Positions 12,469 to 23,577 of a stretch of DNA of 64,000 nucleotides are shown here, piece after piece; position 1 is the stretch's first letter, and each line of letters opens with the position of its first letter. The stretch is taken from contig MEHQ01001439.1 of NCBI GenBank assembly GCA_008828725.1, positions 86,866 through 150,865 of the forward strand, given 5' to 3'. The notes under the pieces are model-generated. The model worked only from the letters and a program-made list of their open reading frames with translations. It had not been told where the DNA came from and searched no databases. Origin of the DNA: Saccharina japonica. Its lineage: Eukaryota > Sar > Phaeophyceae > Laminariales > Laminariaceae. The position numbers were made by a program, and so were the translations under genes.

Positions 12469-13284
12469 TATACCAGTGTCCCAGTACAGGGCCGCCAGTG
12501 ACTCTCCCCTGAGATCTGACACTGGATACGAACACGAGTATAGTACCGTTGTTTGATTATTTCATACGTGGCAATTCTGTGCTACGATATGTTCTGCAAA
12601 AATCAAAGTAAGCAAACTCTAATTTCAAGCTTTAATAGTTTGTCTCGAAAAGGTGCATACAGCAGCTGCAGTAGTGTCTCTCTGCTTTGCAATCGGAGTG
12701 GCTTCTTTTAGCCACAAGAACATGAACCGAAACGCCTACTTCTCTCTGGAGCAACAAACACCAGAATATTATCGTTATACGGTTCCCGACCTCTAATAGT
12801 CTCACTCCGTTATCGTCTTTTTGGTCGCTATCTATGTCGGGATGTCGGGGTCTCAGAACTCAGAAGAGTTATTAAAATATGTAAAAGGGTTGATTGAAAC
12901 AGGCTATTCAAACGCCTGGTGACTGGTGGCAAACATCATAGATTGGCCCTCGCGTGACGGCAACCCTTTCTGGAAACACCGCCCCCCTCAACTATTGCCG
13001 CCCGGAAGCCGCACGAACTTAACCAGGAATGTTACCCGTGGGCTCTGTACCCTTTGCCGGCCGATCCGTCATGACTCAGGAGTAAGAAGGTGGTGGTAAA
13101 TAGACAATATTTTGGTGGTGGCCGTTACTCTGTTACCCTTTGGATTGGCGCAGATATTCTTCCTCCGTCTCAGTGAGCGAGCTGCCTTGGTTACCATAGC
13201 CTTTGCCTTTATTTCGTCCTCTGAAATTTTACGTCGTATCAGGCACCTGGTATGATATGTGTTTATATTTTTTGTCAGGCTCAC
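12469..13284. other. Non-coding stretch, no gene seen
   Basis: Mixed-composition sequence without protein-like frames, recognisable repeats or RNA genes. Confidence 0.4.
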
Positions 13285-13420
13285 CTATAGCCGGCCGCCC
13301 CGGTAGACTAGTGGTCAGCTTCAAAGACTACTGGCATTGGTACCCAAGTTCGAATCCCACCGTGGTGAGATTTTTACTTTATTTGAAAAAACAAAAAGGA
13401 ACCAATTGCTGAGAGCGCCT
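13285..13420 (+). repeat. tRNA-derived SINE head
   Basis: An A-box-like tract (gtagactagtggtcagc) is followed about 45 bp later by a perfect B-box (gttcgaatccc), the spacing of an internal Pol III promoter. The flanks do not pair as an acceptor stem and the T-stem is broken, so it is not a functional tRNA. An A-rich tail-like run (gaaaaaacaaaaagg) follows. The best reading is a SINE or tRNA pseudogene. Confidence 0.55.
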
Positions 13421-15517
13421 TCGTGGCGTGGGTAGGCGGAATCCGACGCAAGTCGACGAGGGAAGAAAGTGCTGAAATCTTCTCGCGATAAAAATGCAAG
13501 GCAAGTACCGTAGTGGGGAGGGGGGAGAAGAGCCTACTATGTGACCCCGGATCTGAGTTACGACTAAAGAGGGAGAGAGAAAAGAAGGGCGAAGATAATA
13601 AATGGGATAGACAAATATATATATATACAAGGGGCTTCGCCGGCGGCCTGGACGGCCGCCGGTCGCAGCCTTGCGTTATGCCGCAATGTTAGCAGCATTG
13701 TAGCGAAGGACGGGGGTCAGACGTAATGCCAAGAGAGAGTTACACGTTAGTTAGCAGCAGCGTTGTGTCGAAGGATAGATATCAGACGTACTGCCAAGAG
13801 TTGAGAGCGCTCTGCACACTGCCTACGGAGAGTGGCAACCGTACTCGTAATACATACATGTGATACTGCTGTTGCTGTACTCATATACGTGTAAGCTCGT
13901 ATGTATCTTGGTCACAAACCTGACACATGCGCATTGTATGCTGTACACGGTGTGGGCCTACACGCCTATACACATCTTCGAAACAGGCGAACAACGGCGA
14001 CAACAGCAACAACAGCAACTAACTGATACATGCGTGTATCTTTGATAGTGGTCATACATATCCAACCCATACTTTCAACTGCTCACAGCTAGTGGTAGGC
14101 ACTGTTGTAGTACGGCAGTAGTAGTACTGATACATACCTGGTACATGTTTTCGATACCGAGGACCAACGCCCAAACGGGTAGGGTGGATCGTAAATGATC
14201 CGAGTCTGGCGGGAAGGCTTCTTGGCCTGGGTTTTTGTTAGTGGATGAGCTACGGCAAGTTCCACACTACCCGGAGAGTTTACTCTTCGGGTGGCTATCC
14301 CCACCGCACCGGGCCCCTTCGGGGGTCAGGTCGGGTCAACATGCTCAAGTTCCCGAAGGTCGTAGACAGCAAGGGCTGATACTTCCGAGGGAGCATGGAG
14401 TGAATTGACACACGACACGAAGTGAACGAAGTGAGACGTGGAAGTGTGGAGGGCGTAAGCTTTATTTTGACCCATCCGCCGGAGGATAAAAAAAAAAGAA
14501 AAAAAAAAATATATATACCCGATGCACGTATACATCTACGCGCCTCCTCCGCCAGAGAAAAAAAAAACAAAAACGGAAAATAACGACAAAATCGTGTTTC
14601 CCCATCCCCGTTTGCCAATGCCATTTTTTCACGTTGAAACCCTCAACAGCATGCAGCGTATAGTCCGCTAAAAAGGTGCGACCACAGCTGCTGCTGTACA
14701 AATCACAGGAGCTCCGCATTAAGATTGATTGACAGTGCATGAGCTGCTACACTCCATATCACACGTGCTACTTGCTGCAGACTACACACATACATAAGTA
14801 CACGTATACGTACAGCAGCAGGAGCTCTCTCCCGCGAAAAAAATATTGATGGCAGTTCTCGACAAAGCCTGGGTGGCATGTATGTGTTCTCGGGGCGTCT
14901 CAGATCTGAGCACACAGCCTCCCGCGCAGGCCTCCACCCACGTTGACGTTGAGTTCATCGATTCGTGCTTTCAGAGCTTGTCCACTACTGCTGTCCATCG
15001 TGCCTACCAACCAGCGCCTATGCTGGCCTTTTCTTTCTTCCAGCGTAGCTTTTTCGCTTTTTCGTCCGACCGTTTTGATTTTTTCGCGGTCGCAATTCCT
15101 CGACCTTGACTGACTCTGCACTGACTGCTCGACGAAACTATATTATTGGCCATTAAAACTGGACGACCAACAGAAAATTCACCATCAAAAACAAAATCGA
15201 TAAAATGGCAACGCTCCTCTGGGAGCCGAGCCCCATAGACAGCGGAACTTCCGACAATCAAAGCATACCGTACCTCGTACACACACATATGATATATATA
15301 TTTATATATATTATTTCTTACGTACCGGTACTTTTTTGCGGTTTTCCCCCTTTTTTGCCTTCATTTTTCTTCCAAGTTTAAATTTTCAACCTTACTATTC
15401 TTGCATTTTTTTTGTTTTCACTAAATTTTCAGTGTCGTTGTGATTCGGAAATAAAACCTGGATTTTTTACGACGTACGCGTACTCGTACGTCGTGTACGA
15501 TATTTGTTGCAAATTTT
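13421..15517. other. Non-coding stretch with one weak minus-strand exon candidate
   Basis: A ccccggatctgagttacgac block at about 13546 matches one near 4353. On the minus strand, 14998-14942 reads MDSSSGQALKARIDELNVN up to a donor (AAC|gtgggt) in phase 0, which could be a first exon. No second exon was found. The remainder is A/T-rich and repeat-laden. Confidence 0.35.
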
Positions 15518-15870
15518 ATTATTACGGTGTACCATAGTAAATAGGACCTACGGTACACTCTAAAACCTATATGTTTACCTATTTTTACTAACAATATTTG
15601 GTCCTATTTAGGGCCCGTTTTAACGAAGAAGAAATAAATTCAATTTGGAAAAAATAAAATTCAAATTCGCTTTTCATTGGTCAACACACGCACCAGCACC
15701 TAACCCTAATCTTTGGTGCTGGTGCGTGTGTTGACCAATGAATCCTAATCTTTGGTGCTGGTGCGTGTGTTGACCAATGAAAAGCGAATTTGAATTTTAT
15801 TTTTTCCAAATTGAATTTATTTTATACTCGTTAATTCGGGCCCTAAGGCTGTGGTCCTCCGTAATAGTTC
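15518..15870. mobile_element. TATTACGG foldback element (copy 2), split by a nested MITE
   Basis: It starts tattacggtgtaccatagtaa and ends ggtcctccgtaata. The catagtaaataggacct and caatatttggtcctat blocks are those of the copies at 10175 and 63519. The element is interrupted at 15611-15843 by a different MITE, which is therefore younger. Confidence 0.6.
15611..15843. mobile_element. PIF/Harbinger-like MITE (copy 1)
   Basis: A 233-bp foldback with ends GGGCCCGTTTTAACGA and its near-inverse. Nearly the whole element self-pairs: aattcaaattcgcttttcat and tggtcaacacacgcaccagc blocks recur inverted. It is flanked by TTA on the left and TAA on the right. A GGGCC...TTT terminus with a 3-bp TWA target duplication is typical of PIF/Harbinger elements. 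The tggtgctggtgcgtgtgttg block is repeated once more internally. There is no coding capacity. The second copy is at 47912-48118. Confidence 0.75.
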
Positions 15871-15950
15871 CAATTTCTGCTTCACTTTCATTGTGGTTTT
15901 TATTTTTTTATTTTGACCGTCGAGTTTGGTTGACTTTGTATTTTCTTCAG

Positions 15951-17392
15951 CAATGACCGAACGGTTGGAGCAGCAGCGGCGGGAAATCGAAACCCCATCC
16001 GAAGAGGCGTTCGTGGCGGAGGTGAGGAGGTTGGAGAAGGAGCGCGCTCGGGCGTCAGACCACATAAACCAGCAGCTGGAGGAAGCGGCTGCCCGGGAGA
16101 AGGACATCGAGAGAATGCAGGTACGAGTAGGTGATGGATGCCTAGGGTGTAGGTCCGATAGTTCCACACTAATACCCAGTAGTTTGGTGTCAGTCAAGGC
16201 AAATCGAGGGGAAAATGCTGTCTGCCAAGGGGTGATAGTGCTGTGTCCTGACATATTCGGTGCTGAGTACAGCCCGTAGTATGATGCTGTTTCCGGTGCG
16301 CATGCCAGTATTTGTGCTCGTTTGTCTTCGAACGGGATGATTTTCATCCGTTTGCGTTGCTGCAGGCTAGATTTCAGGGGGAAGGAGCTAATGTGAGAGT
16401 ACCGTCATCGTCATCGTAGAGAGTGGGGGCTATGTACTGGAATAGTGCAGGGCTTCTCCTGCCCACGGTTTTGCTATTGCTGTTGTGGTGGTTGTTTTAC
16501 TGTTTGCTGGCTGTTGTTGGTTGTTACTGGTTGTTGTTGTTGAGGTTGTTGTTGTCGTTGTTGCGGTAGTTGATGGTGATTTCGCTGTTGTTCGTGGTTC
16601 GTCCCCGACATGCTCCGTCCCGGCATTGTCGGGATGCGAGGGTCTTCATATGGTCATACGACTACGGCCATGCATGACATGAGTACCCCTCCCGTCCCCC
16701 CGTCCCACTCCATATGTCCCCTTACCGGCAACAGACAATGCCTCTTGCCCCTCCCTCCCCCCTCCCGATATGTCCTCACACTATTATTGCAACTGAAGAT
16801 GTATCTTGCTCCCCCGCCTCCTGCCCGACGTGTCCCCACACCATATAGCGGCAGATGATGCCCTCCCCCTCGCCCCCACTGGTTGGTGCAAGGTAAATAA
16901 TACAACGTTTTTCGCTCGTTACGCTCTCTTCTATTTATGTGCTCTCGTTCTTTTTTGCACACATGCTAACAACACAAGCCGCTAACCTCCCCGCTACCCG
17001 CCCCTCCCTCCCCCCATCTCTCCTCCCGCCAACCCCCCCCACTTTTTACTCTCCCCTGTACACGACTGTCATAGCTCGCGACGGAAGAAACCAATGTCGA
17101 GATCGAGCGAACAGTGGAAGCCCACACGTTAGACTTACCGCGCGTGCAGAATGCGATCGGGCTGTACACGAACATCACGAACATCAAGTGGAACTATGAG
17201 ACAGAGGGTGACATCATCGCCGGGTGGCTTGTTCCCAGCGGTGGCGGTGGGGGGGGAGGGGAGGGGAAGGCTGGACATGGGGCCGTCGTGGAAGGCTTCC
17301 AGTTTGATGCAACCGGGAAGAGCGACTTCGAGGTGGCCAATAAGCTGTGGGATGTTATCGATGGCAAGACGCGTGCTTTGGTGGAGGCGTAG
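15951..17392 (+). CDS. SPC24: Kinetochore protein Spc24 (Ndc80 complex), exons 2-4
   Basis: Spc24 pairs with Spc25 in the Ndc80 complex, whose globular end anchors to the inner kinetochore while Ndc80/Nuf2 bind microtubules. Exon 2 is 15951-16120 (56 codons, phase 1 to 0), a charged coiled coil (EEAFVAEVRRLEKERARASD). A 27-base exon at 16366-16392 (ARFQGEGAN) fits between good splice sites in phase 0 and is likely. The last exon, 17075-17392, ends at TAG and carries the globular C-terminal domain: RVQNAIGLYTNITNIKWNYE, then GFQFDATGKSDFEVANKLWD. These match the family pattern, as in human LYHQVSKIEWDYE and FISDYLWSLVD. A Gly-rich insert (SGGGGGGGEGKAG) sits between the two strands of that fold. 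With the exon at 718 the protein would be about 228 residues (human 197). Introns hold TTG repeats and a dispersed GTACTCATG repeat. Confidence 0.8.
16604..16686 (-). repeat. GTACTCATG/TATGACCATAGACC dispersed repeat in Spc24 intron
   Basis: An 80-bp unit: clamped by gtactcatg, then ggccgtagtcgtatgacca, tagaccctcgcatccctaca and a gccgggacggagcatg end. Here it is inverted. At least ten other copies lie at 17420, 17639, 18160, 33650, 42774, 52325, 52525, 52795, 54258 and 54760. Most copies abut a long G or C tract. Confidence 0.7.
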
Positions 17393-17419
17393 TAGTGCGC
17401 GCGGGGGGGAGGGGAGGGG

Positions 17420-17702
17420 AGTGTACTCATGTCATGCGCGGCCGTAGTCGTGTGACCACAGAGCCTCGCAGGGCCGGGTGGGGGGCAGGAAGCGAGAGGA
17501 TAAGCGACTTCGCGGCGGCTACTATGCTGTGAGATGTAATCGATTGCGATGCGCCCGCCTTGGTTTAGGCATAGTGCTTGCCGGGGCCGGGACGGGTTGT
17601 GGAGGGAGAAAAGGAGGAAGGAGGGGAGGGGAGGGGAGGGGGTACTCATGGCATGCATGGCCGTAGTCGTATGACCATAGACCCTCGCATATCCCTACAA
17701 TT
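17420..17702 (+). repeat. Two further GTACTCATG repeat copies downstream of Spc24
   Basis: Copies at 17420-17471 (truncated) and 17639-17702 each follow a ggggaggggagggg tract. They flank the degenerate duplicate of the Spc24 3' end. Confidence 0.65.
17501..17583 (+). pseudogene. Degenerate tandem copy of the Spc24 terminal exon end
   Basis: The stretch aagcgacttcgcggcggcta ... tgctgtgagatgtaatcgat matches the true exon end at 17317-17400 (gagcgacttcgaggtggcca ... agctgtgggatgttatcgat), about 185 bp downstream and roughly 70% identical by eye. Stops and changes break the frame. It is a local duplication including the adjacent G-rich tract. Confidence 0.6.
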
Positions 17703-18159
17703 TCGGACGGAGCCGTCGGGTTGTCACGACGCAGGGGTGGTCAACGGGATGCAGTCATGGAGGAGCGAGTGAGATTCAGGGAAAGCGGAGGAAAAGAAAG
17801 AGGGGAAGGAAAGTGTAAATTTTGTCGGTTTTCCCGAGTTTCCATTGTTTTTTTTTTTGTAATATTTTTTCTTGAACGCCAGAGGAATCACACAGACCAC
17901 TTTGTGTTTGTCGGGATGGGACGCGGTTGTTGATGTTGGCGCGTGATTGCGGAAGGCGTTTCGGGAGCGCAGGGCGCCATGCAGGGGGCTACATAGGGTA
18001 GTGTGTTTCCAGCGAGACCGGCAGTTTTGACGCTTAGCGCTTTTTGTTTTGCGAGTTCGTGAAGGGAGATGCGGATGGAGGGCTCGTGGCACTCGAATGG
18101 CATTATTATGTTTGTGCGCGCGGAGGGGAGGCGGCGGGGGGGAGGGGGGGGGGAGGGGG

Positions 18160-18303
18160 GGTTCTCATGTCGTGCACGGCCGTAGTCGTATGACCATAGA
18201 CCCTCGCATCCCTACAATGCCGGGATGGAGCATGTTGGGTTCTCGGGGGGAGTACTCATTTGTTGCTTGCCTTAGTCATTTGACCATTGACCATGCATCC
18301 CTT
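18160..18303 (+). repeat. GTACTCATG repeat dimer
   Basis: A canonical unit (18160-18240) is followed directly by a diverged unit with tactcatttgttgc, agtcatttgaccattgacca and ccctttcgaga. The same canonical-plus-diverged order recurs at 33650-33765, so the dimer is itself an inherited structure. A G-rich tract precedes it. Confidence 0.65.
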
Positions 18304-18605
18304 TCGAGACGGAGGCGGGGGGGGGTTGCGTTCCCGTGTAAGTTTTGTTCTTCCTATTTTTTCTTTGATTTTTGCTTTGGGAGCTTTCGCTGTTGTCTGT
18401 ACCCAGTCGTATAACTCTTGGTCCTTACCGTCCGTTGAGTCATGAATACGAAAGCTGTTTTTTTCTTATACATTTGTGATGTTTTGGCCTGCCATGCCTT
18501 CAGCTTGAGCCCGGTGCCGCCTATTGATAGCGAACAAGAAGGCCACTACCCTATGCTTTGGATGGGTGTCGATTAACCCATTTGAGAGTAAATACTGCGC
18601 GCGTC

Positions 18606-19627
18606 GTACACATCATCGGTTCGCACTTCATGATCGAGATCTTTCAGGACAGATGATCTGTGTTATCTGTATGATCTGTATGATCTGTATGGTCTAGCTC
18701 ATATTGCCGCGTGGGAGCCGTATAATCTGCATGATCTAGCACACGGTTCCAGGGTTATATCTGTACTATACAGATCCTGCACAACATCTCATATTGCAGG
18801 CCAGGATCTAGATGATCTAAATGATCTACTATTATCTGAGATTGTCCAACGTGTGGAATACTGCAAACTTTACCCCCAGCTCTCACGGCTATTTTTGGTA
18901 TGTCGACGAAATATGGGTAGAGCTTTAGAAGGGTAAGCGTGCATTCGTATACTTTTCTAATTGTGTTTCTCCTTCGCGGGTTGTAGTTTTATTGTAGGCT
19001 TTTCAGGGGGCGTTTTGTTTTTTGCGCGGGGATATAGGACGAGGAAAGGAAGGCCCTGTCTGTGCGGTACAGACGTTTTTTTTCCTCCTGACGCGGTGTT
19101 TTGCTACCATCTCACGGTACACTCACCCCCGTCTAACCGCCGCACCTATGTACGTTTGAGGAACAATCTACTTTGAATTTGAGTGGGATATGAGTGGGAC
19201 ACCACTTTTTTCTTTTCTTTTTCCGATGCTGTTCACGGGTCAGGTCGAATCTCGCGGGTCGGGTCGGGTCGGGTCAGGGTGGCCTGGCCCGATCCCGTGA
19301 GATTTTGAAAACCTCCTGACTCGACTCGACCCAACCCGACCCGTGAGATTTTGAAGACCTCGTGAACCCTACCCGCGGATCGGATCATGAGCCGTGAAGA
19401 GCCCTGTTTCTTTCGATACTCGCACATCCGTAGATCAACTACTGTAGTTCCTCGCCTGCCGCCGTGATAAGCTGTACGGGATCTACGTATGTATAGTACA
19501 GATCCAACCCACAGCAAACAAGTGCTACTTAGATTATGCAGATTATACGACTCCCACCCAGTAACATGAGCTAGATCATACAGATCTTCCCTGAAAGATC
19601 TAGATCATCAAGTGGGAGTCGATGATC
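18606..19627. mobile_element. About 1-kb foldback element with GATCT-rich inverted ends
   Basis: Left-end blocks (tgatcgagatctttcagg, gtgggagccgtataatctgc) recur inverted at the right (cctgaaagatctagatca, gcagattatacgactcccac). The ends are over 100 bp, rich in gatctgtatgatc. A related shorter copy without the interior is at 47541-47765. A hAT-like MITE (19225-19406) is nested inside. No transposase frame was seen. Confidence 0.55.
19225..19406. mobile_element. hAT-like MITE, CAGGGCTGTTCA family (copy 1)
   Basis: About 180 bp. The family is defined by inverted ends CAGGGCTGTTCA, with an interior of cgggtcgggtcgggtc on one side and acccgacccgtgagatttt on the other. In this copy the left end is mutated (gatgctgttcacggg). 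Termini starting CAGGG are common in hAT elements. No target duplication could be confirmed. Other copies: 27384-27570 and 53731-53906. Confidence 0.55.
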
Positions 19628-20085
19628 TGTCCCCCGAGGTGTGAAAACTTAACCTTCTCCGAAATCAGATCAGCCGGGGTGATGGTGACACAATTTTGGG
19701 CCCCATTGAAATATACGATTGCGGGGACTAGGAGGCTGTCGGAAGGGCAAAAGGCTTGGTTTGGAATCTACGTGGCACACTGCCCTTACCACGAGGGTCC
19801 ATGGTGGACATGCCGTGGGCCCACCCCTCCTCAGTCTTCCATCGTTGGACAAAACACTTTTTTCGATTTTGTTTTGTTGCCGGGAAAAAAAAAAGTCAAG
19901 ACGGCTGCACGACGGCAGCCAATGTCGTGTATGCGTCGTTATACTGATCATACCAGGTGTGATATACCTGGTAATAGGAGGGGCTAATTGGGTGATCGAC
20001 CAAAACGCAGCATTACTCCTCAAGAGCGCTCGTTCCTGCCTTGATATCAAAGGAGCTACCTATACTTTTTACATATATGCACGAG
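19628..20085. other. Intergenic stretch, no gene assigned
   Basis: Open frames exist on both strands, but none has convincing splice sites. A TACCTGGTA motif lies at 19966. Confidence 0.35.
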
Positions 20086-23000
20086 CTACTGCTGTTGCCC
20101 GTCCCAGGGAATAACTGCGGAGTAAATAATGCAACGTTTTTCGGCAGGGGGCGGGGGATCGGCTCCCTGTGTGGCCGGGGTTTTTTGCGGTACCATATTG
20201 GAGCCTTCGCAGTTTTGCGCGCCATCCGTTTCAGCGTCCGCGCAGGCAATAATAACAACACTCCGAGCCTCACGCTCCCCAGCAGCAGAAGCGCGTGTTG
20301 CACCATCGCCCGCAGACTGCACTCGGCTGTCGACCTGGGAATCAACTTCACCGTCCGAAGTAACAACCACCTCGCTTCGGCCAGTGTCCATCATGAGGGC
20401 GATACCGAGTTCTTCTCTCAAGGGGCTCGTGTTATGCCCTCCAGGGAAACGGTCGCCGAGAGCTGCGGCTGCGTCAAGCCTTTCGAGCGCATTATTGGCC
20501 GTCGAACCGAGAAGGCTTTTGTCCACCCCGTCCAAGCTCGATCCCTCCTCCCCTTCGTTCCCCCCCTTCTCGTCCTTCTCCTCGTCCTCGTTCTCCCTCC
20601 CTTCCTTCTCCTCCTCCTCCTCCTCATGTTCTTCCTCTTTCTCCTTCTTATCCTCTTCCTCCTGCCCCCCTCCCACCCTCTCCCCCACATTTACCCCCTC
20701 GTGCTCCTCCTCCCACGAATTCGATGTCTCCTCCTCTCCCCCCTTCTCCTCCACGTTCTCTCCCTCTCCTTTATCTTCCTCCTCCTTGACCCCCCCCTCT
20801 TCTTCCTTCTCCTCCTCGTCCTCCTCGTCTTCGTCTTCCTCCTCTTCCTCCCTCTTCTGCCCGCCCCCCGCCCCCTCTTCGTTTCCCTCCTTCCCTCCTT
20901 CCTCCCACCCTCCCAGCCCCCCCCCCTCCTCCTCCTCCTCCTCCTGCTCCGCGGAGAAAAACACCCCACCACCCTCAGCGGTTACACATTGGCCGGAGCT
21001 TCGGATAACCCCCCCCCGCCGGCGGGATCCATCGCTCCTTGGCGACCCCCACCGCGTCAACCCCGCGCCCATGCCAGTCCAGCGAATGGTGGCATCGAGC
21101 GTAGGGGGCCGGGATCGGGGGCTCCCGGGAGGCGGTGCAGAAAGCAAGGAAACCTCCCTTGAGGAAAGGGTTCCCCGCTGGAATTGTGCTCTTCCTGGGG
21201 GCGGGGCCGAGCGCAAGCAAACCTGTCCGGCTCGAGGGGAAAGCCCATCCGAGCACCGCCAAAGCTTGCGGCCGACCGGCGAAAACCGCCCCTGGGTTAT
21301 GGAACGCCGCAGCTCGGGACGGCTGGGAGTGCGGTGCGAGGCGTTGAAAACGCTCTGCGGTGCGCGTAGACGTTCGACGACCGCTCGCGAGGCGCGCTCG
21401 GAGCGCAGCCTCGCGCGCTCGGCCGCGATGTCCCTGGCTTCCTGAGGCGCCAGACCCTGAGATTGATAAACATGGGTGGAGAAGTTCCACGGGGGAAGTT
21501 TGAGAGCCTTAGATACATAAATACGGGTAAGGAAGGTTCAGGGAGTAGTTGCAGTGGGATGCGGGGTGAAAGGGGGGGCAGGGGGGGAGAATCACGTTGA
21601 ACTGGAAGCTCCTGTTAGACACGCAGCTGGACGTGCTGGTAATAGCACCTGCCGGGGTTGTATTGGTGCCATAGCCGGTGATCCCTTCTAAGTTACGATT
21701 CTTGTCGCGTCTGCCATGCTTAGAATGTGCTGGGTACCAGGGTAATGGGCGACGTGTGTGCTGTCTTCACAATACACCGTTATTTTTTACCCACCGACAT
21801 CAGTACGTGTCCGTCCTGATTCTTCATCTCAGAGATATACCAAAGTACGTGGTCACACGCTGGTAGATGTTGAAACGTATGGTATGCGCGCGGGATATGT
21901 ATCGAGTCTGATATTGTATGATACCTCGCAGGCACCGTGATTTTTTTTGTCAGGTTGGCGTTCATGCCGGTGGTCTACTTCCGCCTCAGCGATGGCCCCT
22001 GTCCCCGTCAGCCATAGGAAACCCTTCGCATCGTCTAACAACTCCTCCATATCTCCCCGGTGCAAGCTCAAGATGCCGCCATCCCCTCCAGTAGTCGTCG
22101 CCGCGTCTTCGAGCAGACGAGCAAGAAAGGGCGAAGGTAGAGGCGGAGACACGACGCTCGGACCGCTGTTCTCCCTCTCAAGCCCATACCGCATGGCATC
22201 GGCTGGGGGAGGTCTGGCGTAGCTTCCGCTGCCGCCGCCGCCGCCGCAACGAAGTGGGCCTTGCACTGCACAATCTTGAGGAAACAGCGCGCCTGGTTCG
22301 ATCGGTCGCCTGGACGGTGTAGCACAAGAGGGAGTTGGAGGAGCTGGAGTACGAGCCCCGTACATCTCCGGAGAAAAAAACTCCACATTGTTCGTGCAGC
22401 GGGTTGCGTAGCACTCCCTCCGTGGGGCTGTCCGCCGGACTAGGTGGTAGTCCTTCCCTGGGGTTGTCTGCCGAACAGGGTGATAGTCCGGCCTCAACTC
22501 GGCGCTTTTCTTAGCCTTCCCTTCGTTTGTTTTTACCGCTGCGGCAGGGGTCCAGTCAGTCTGGCCCACGGCTCTCCGTCGCCTCGGGGACACCAGAAAT
22601 CTTCCAGGAAAATGTTGTTGCGGGATCCAGGCGTCGCCATACACTGTTGGCTGTGGGTTTTGGAGGTGGTGATGGTGGTGTTGGGGCTCATGGTGGTAGT
22701 CGATGTCAGCGACTGCTCGGGGGGTACCGGCCGTTGAAAAGTGCATTGGCTTCGCCTCAACGATAGGGGGGGTGGTGGCAATAGTGGCGATGGTGTTGGT
22801 GTTGGTGGTGTTGAGGTTGGTGCTAGAGTTGTTGGTGTTGGTGTTGGTGTTGATGTTAATGTTGCTGGTGGTTGCGGGGGTGGTGGCGGTGGTGGTGGTT
22901 TTGTTGTGCGGGCGACCCCGTGCCCTCTTTCGGCAGCAGGCGCTCGCCGCGTCAAACGCCAACACTAGCCTCGTCGGTGTGGCAGGCGCCAGCACCCCCG

Positions 23001-23577
23001 TCGCCGGCATGCTTGGATGTTGAGGGGAGCCTCCGCACTCTTGATCAACGATTGTCGCCACGTGATGATTCGGCGGTGTGGGACCCAAGACTTCAGTCGT
23101 CGACGCGTCACATATACCGGTCACGAGGCTTTCGGATATGCTATCGGTGTGGGAATGGGCTTCCCAGCAACGCACAAATTTCCCCCTCGACTCCGTCGCC
23201 GATCTGCTACTGACACTACCGGCACGGTGTTGTTGTCTTGATGCAGTTCGCATACACGACTCGCGCCAAACCCTGGAGCTCGGTCCCACGCAGAGCAGTG
23301 GCTCTGGCTCTGGCCCTTTTGCGTGTTCTGGAGGCTGTTCATTTGCAGTTATTGGCGCGCTACTAGACGCACCAGGGTAGAGCGTGCCCAAAAATATTTC
23401 ACGCGCGCCGCTGGTCGATCCCCGTTTCCTCCCCCATGGCTTTGGTCGGCGGTGACAGCCGCCCGTTTCTGGGTTGATTACCAGGCGCGACGAGTGGAGG
23501 CTGGAAGGTGCAGCCGGAGATTGAGGTCCCCACCGGTCATCTTTGTTGCTCGCCGTATCCGCAAGCAGTTGGCATAC
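20086..23577 (-). CDS. Large low-complexity protein with AT-hook-like core; two exons of an uncharacterised gene
   Basis: Transcribed leftward. Exon A runs 23577 to 21925: acceptor cgtccag, 551 codons, donor TGCGAG|gtatca. Exon B runs 21456 to 20086 (acceptor aatctcag, 456 codons then stop). Both junctions are phase 0. Exon A is Ser/Pro/Thr/Asn/His-rich, with CCRKRARGRPHNK, whose RGRP core resembles an AT-hook next to a basic cluster, followed by Thr/Asn repeats and a HHHHH run. Its end (GDMEELLDDAKGFLWLTGTG) looks folded. Exon B starts with a coiled coil (ARDIAAERARLRSERASRAV), then has a long Glu-rich tract (roughly 21000-20560) and a non-repetitive tail. The opposite strand over exon B is also open (Ser-rich), but lacks matching exons. 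Function unknown; nuclear location is only a guess from the basic motif. Confidence 0.45.
21752..21842 (+). repeat. TGTCTTCACA...CCTAGAGAGATA dispersed repeat (copy 1)
   Basis: About 100 bp with the blocks tgctgtcttcaca, ttttacccaccgacatcagt and gtccgtcctgattcttcatc. It resembles sequences at 35136-35240 (inverted), 41302-41406 and 61450-61552. It lies in the intron between the two exons of the minus-strand gene. Confidence 0.5.

Larger units (their letters stand above)
890..15950 (+). other. Putative 15-kb first intron of Spc24, filled with repeats
   Basis: Between the donor at 890 and the acceptor at 15949-15950 (ttttcttcag) there is no long convincing coding stretch. It holds two minisatellite clusters, a 1.5-kb Tc1/mariner-like element, two foldback elements, a Harbinger-like MITE, a SINE head and diverged tandem repeats. 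Two weak gene candidates also lie inside (6138-7157 plus, 14942-14998 minus). If either is real, the region is probably intergenic rather than one intron. Confidence 0.3.

Noticed and set aside
20129-21445. 438-codon plus-strand open frame, Ser/Pro-rich
   Set aside because: It mirrors the Glu-rich minus-strand exon (GAG/CTC runs leave both strands open) and has no matching splice-phase neighbours.
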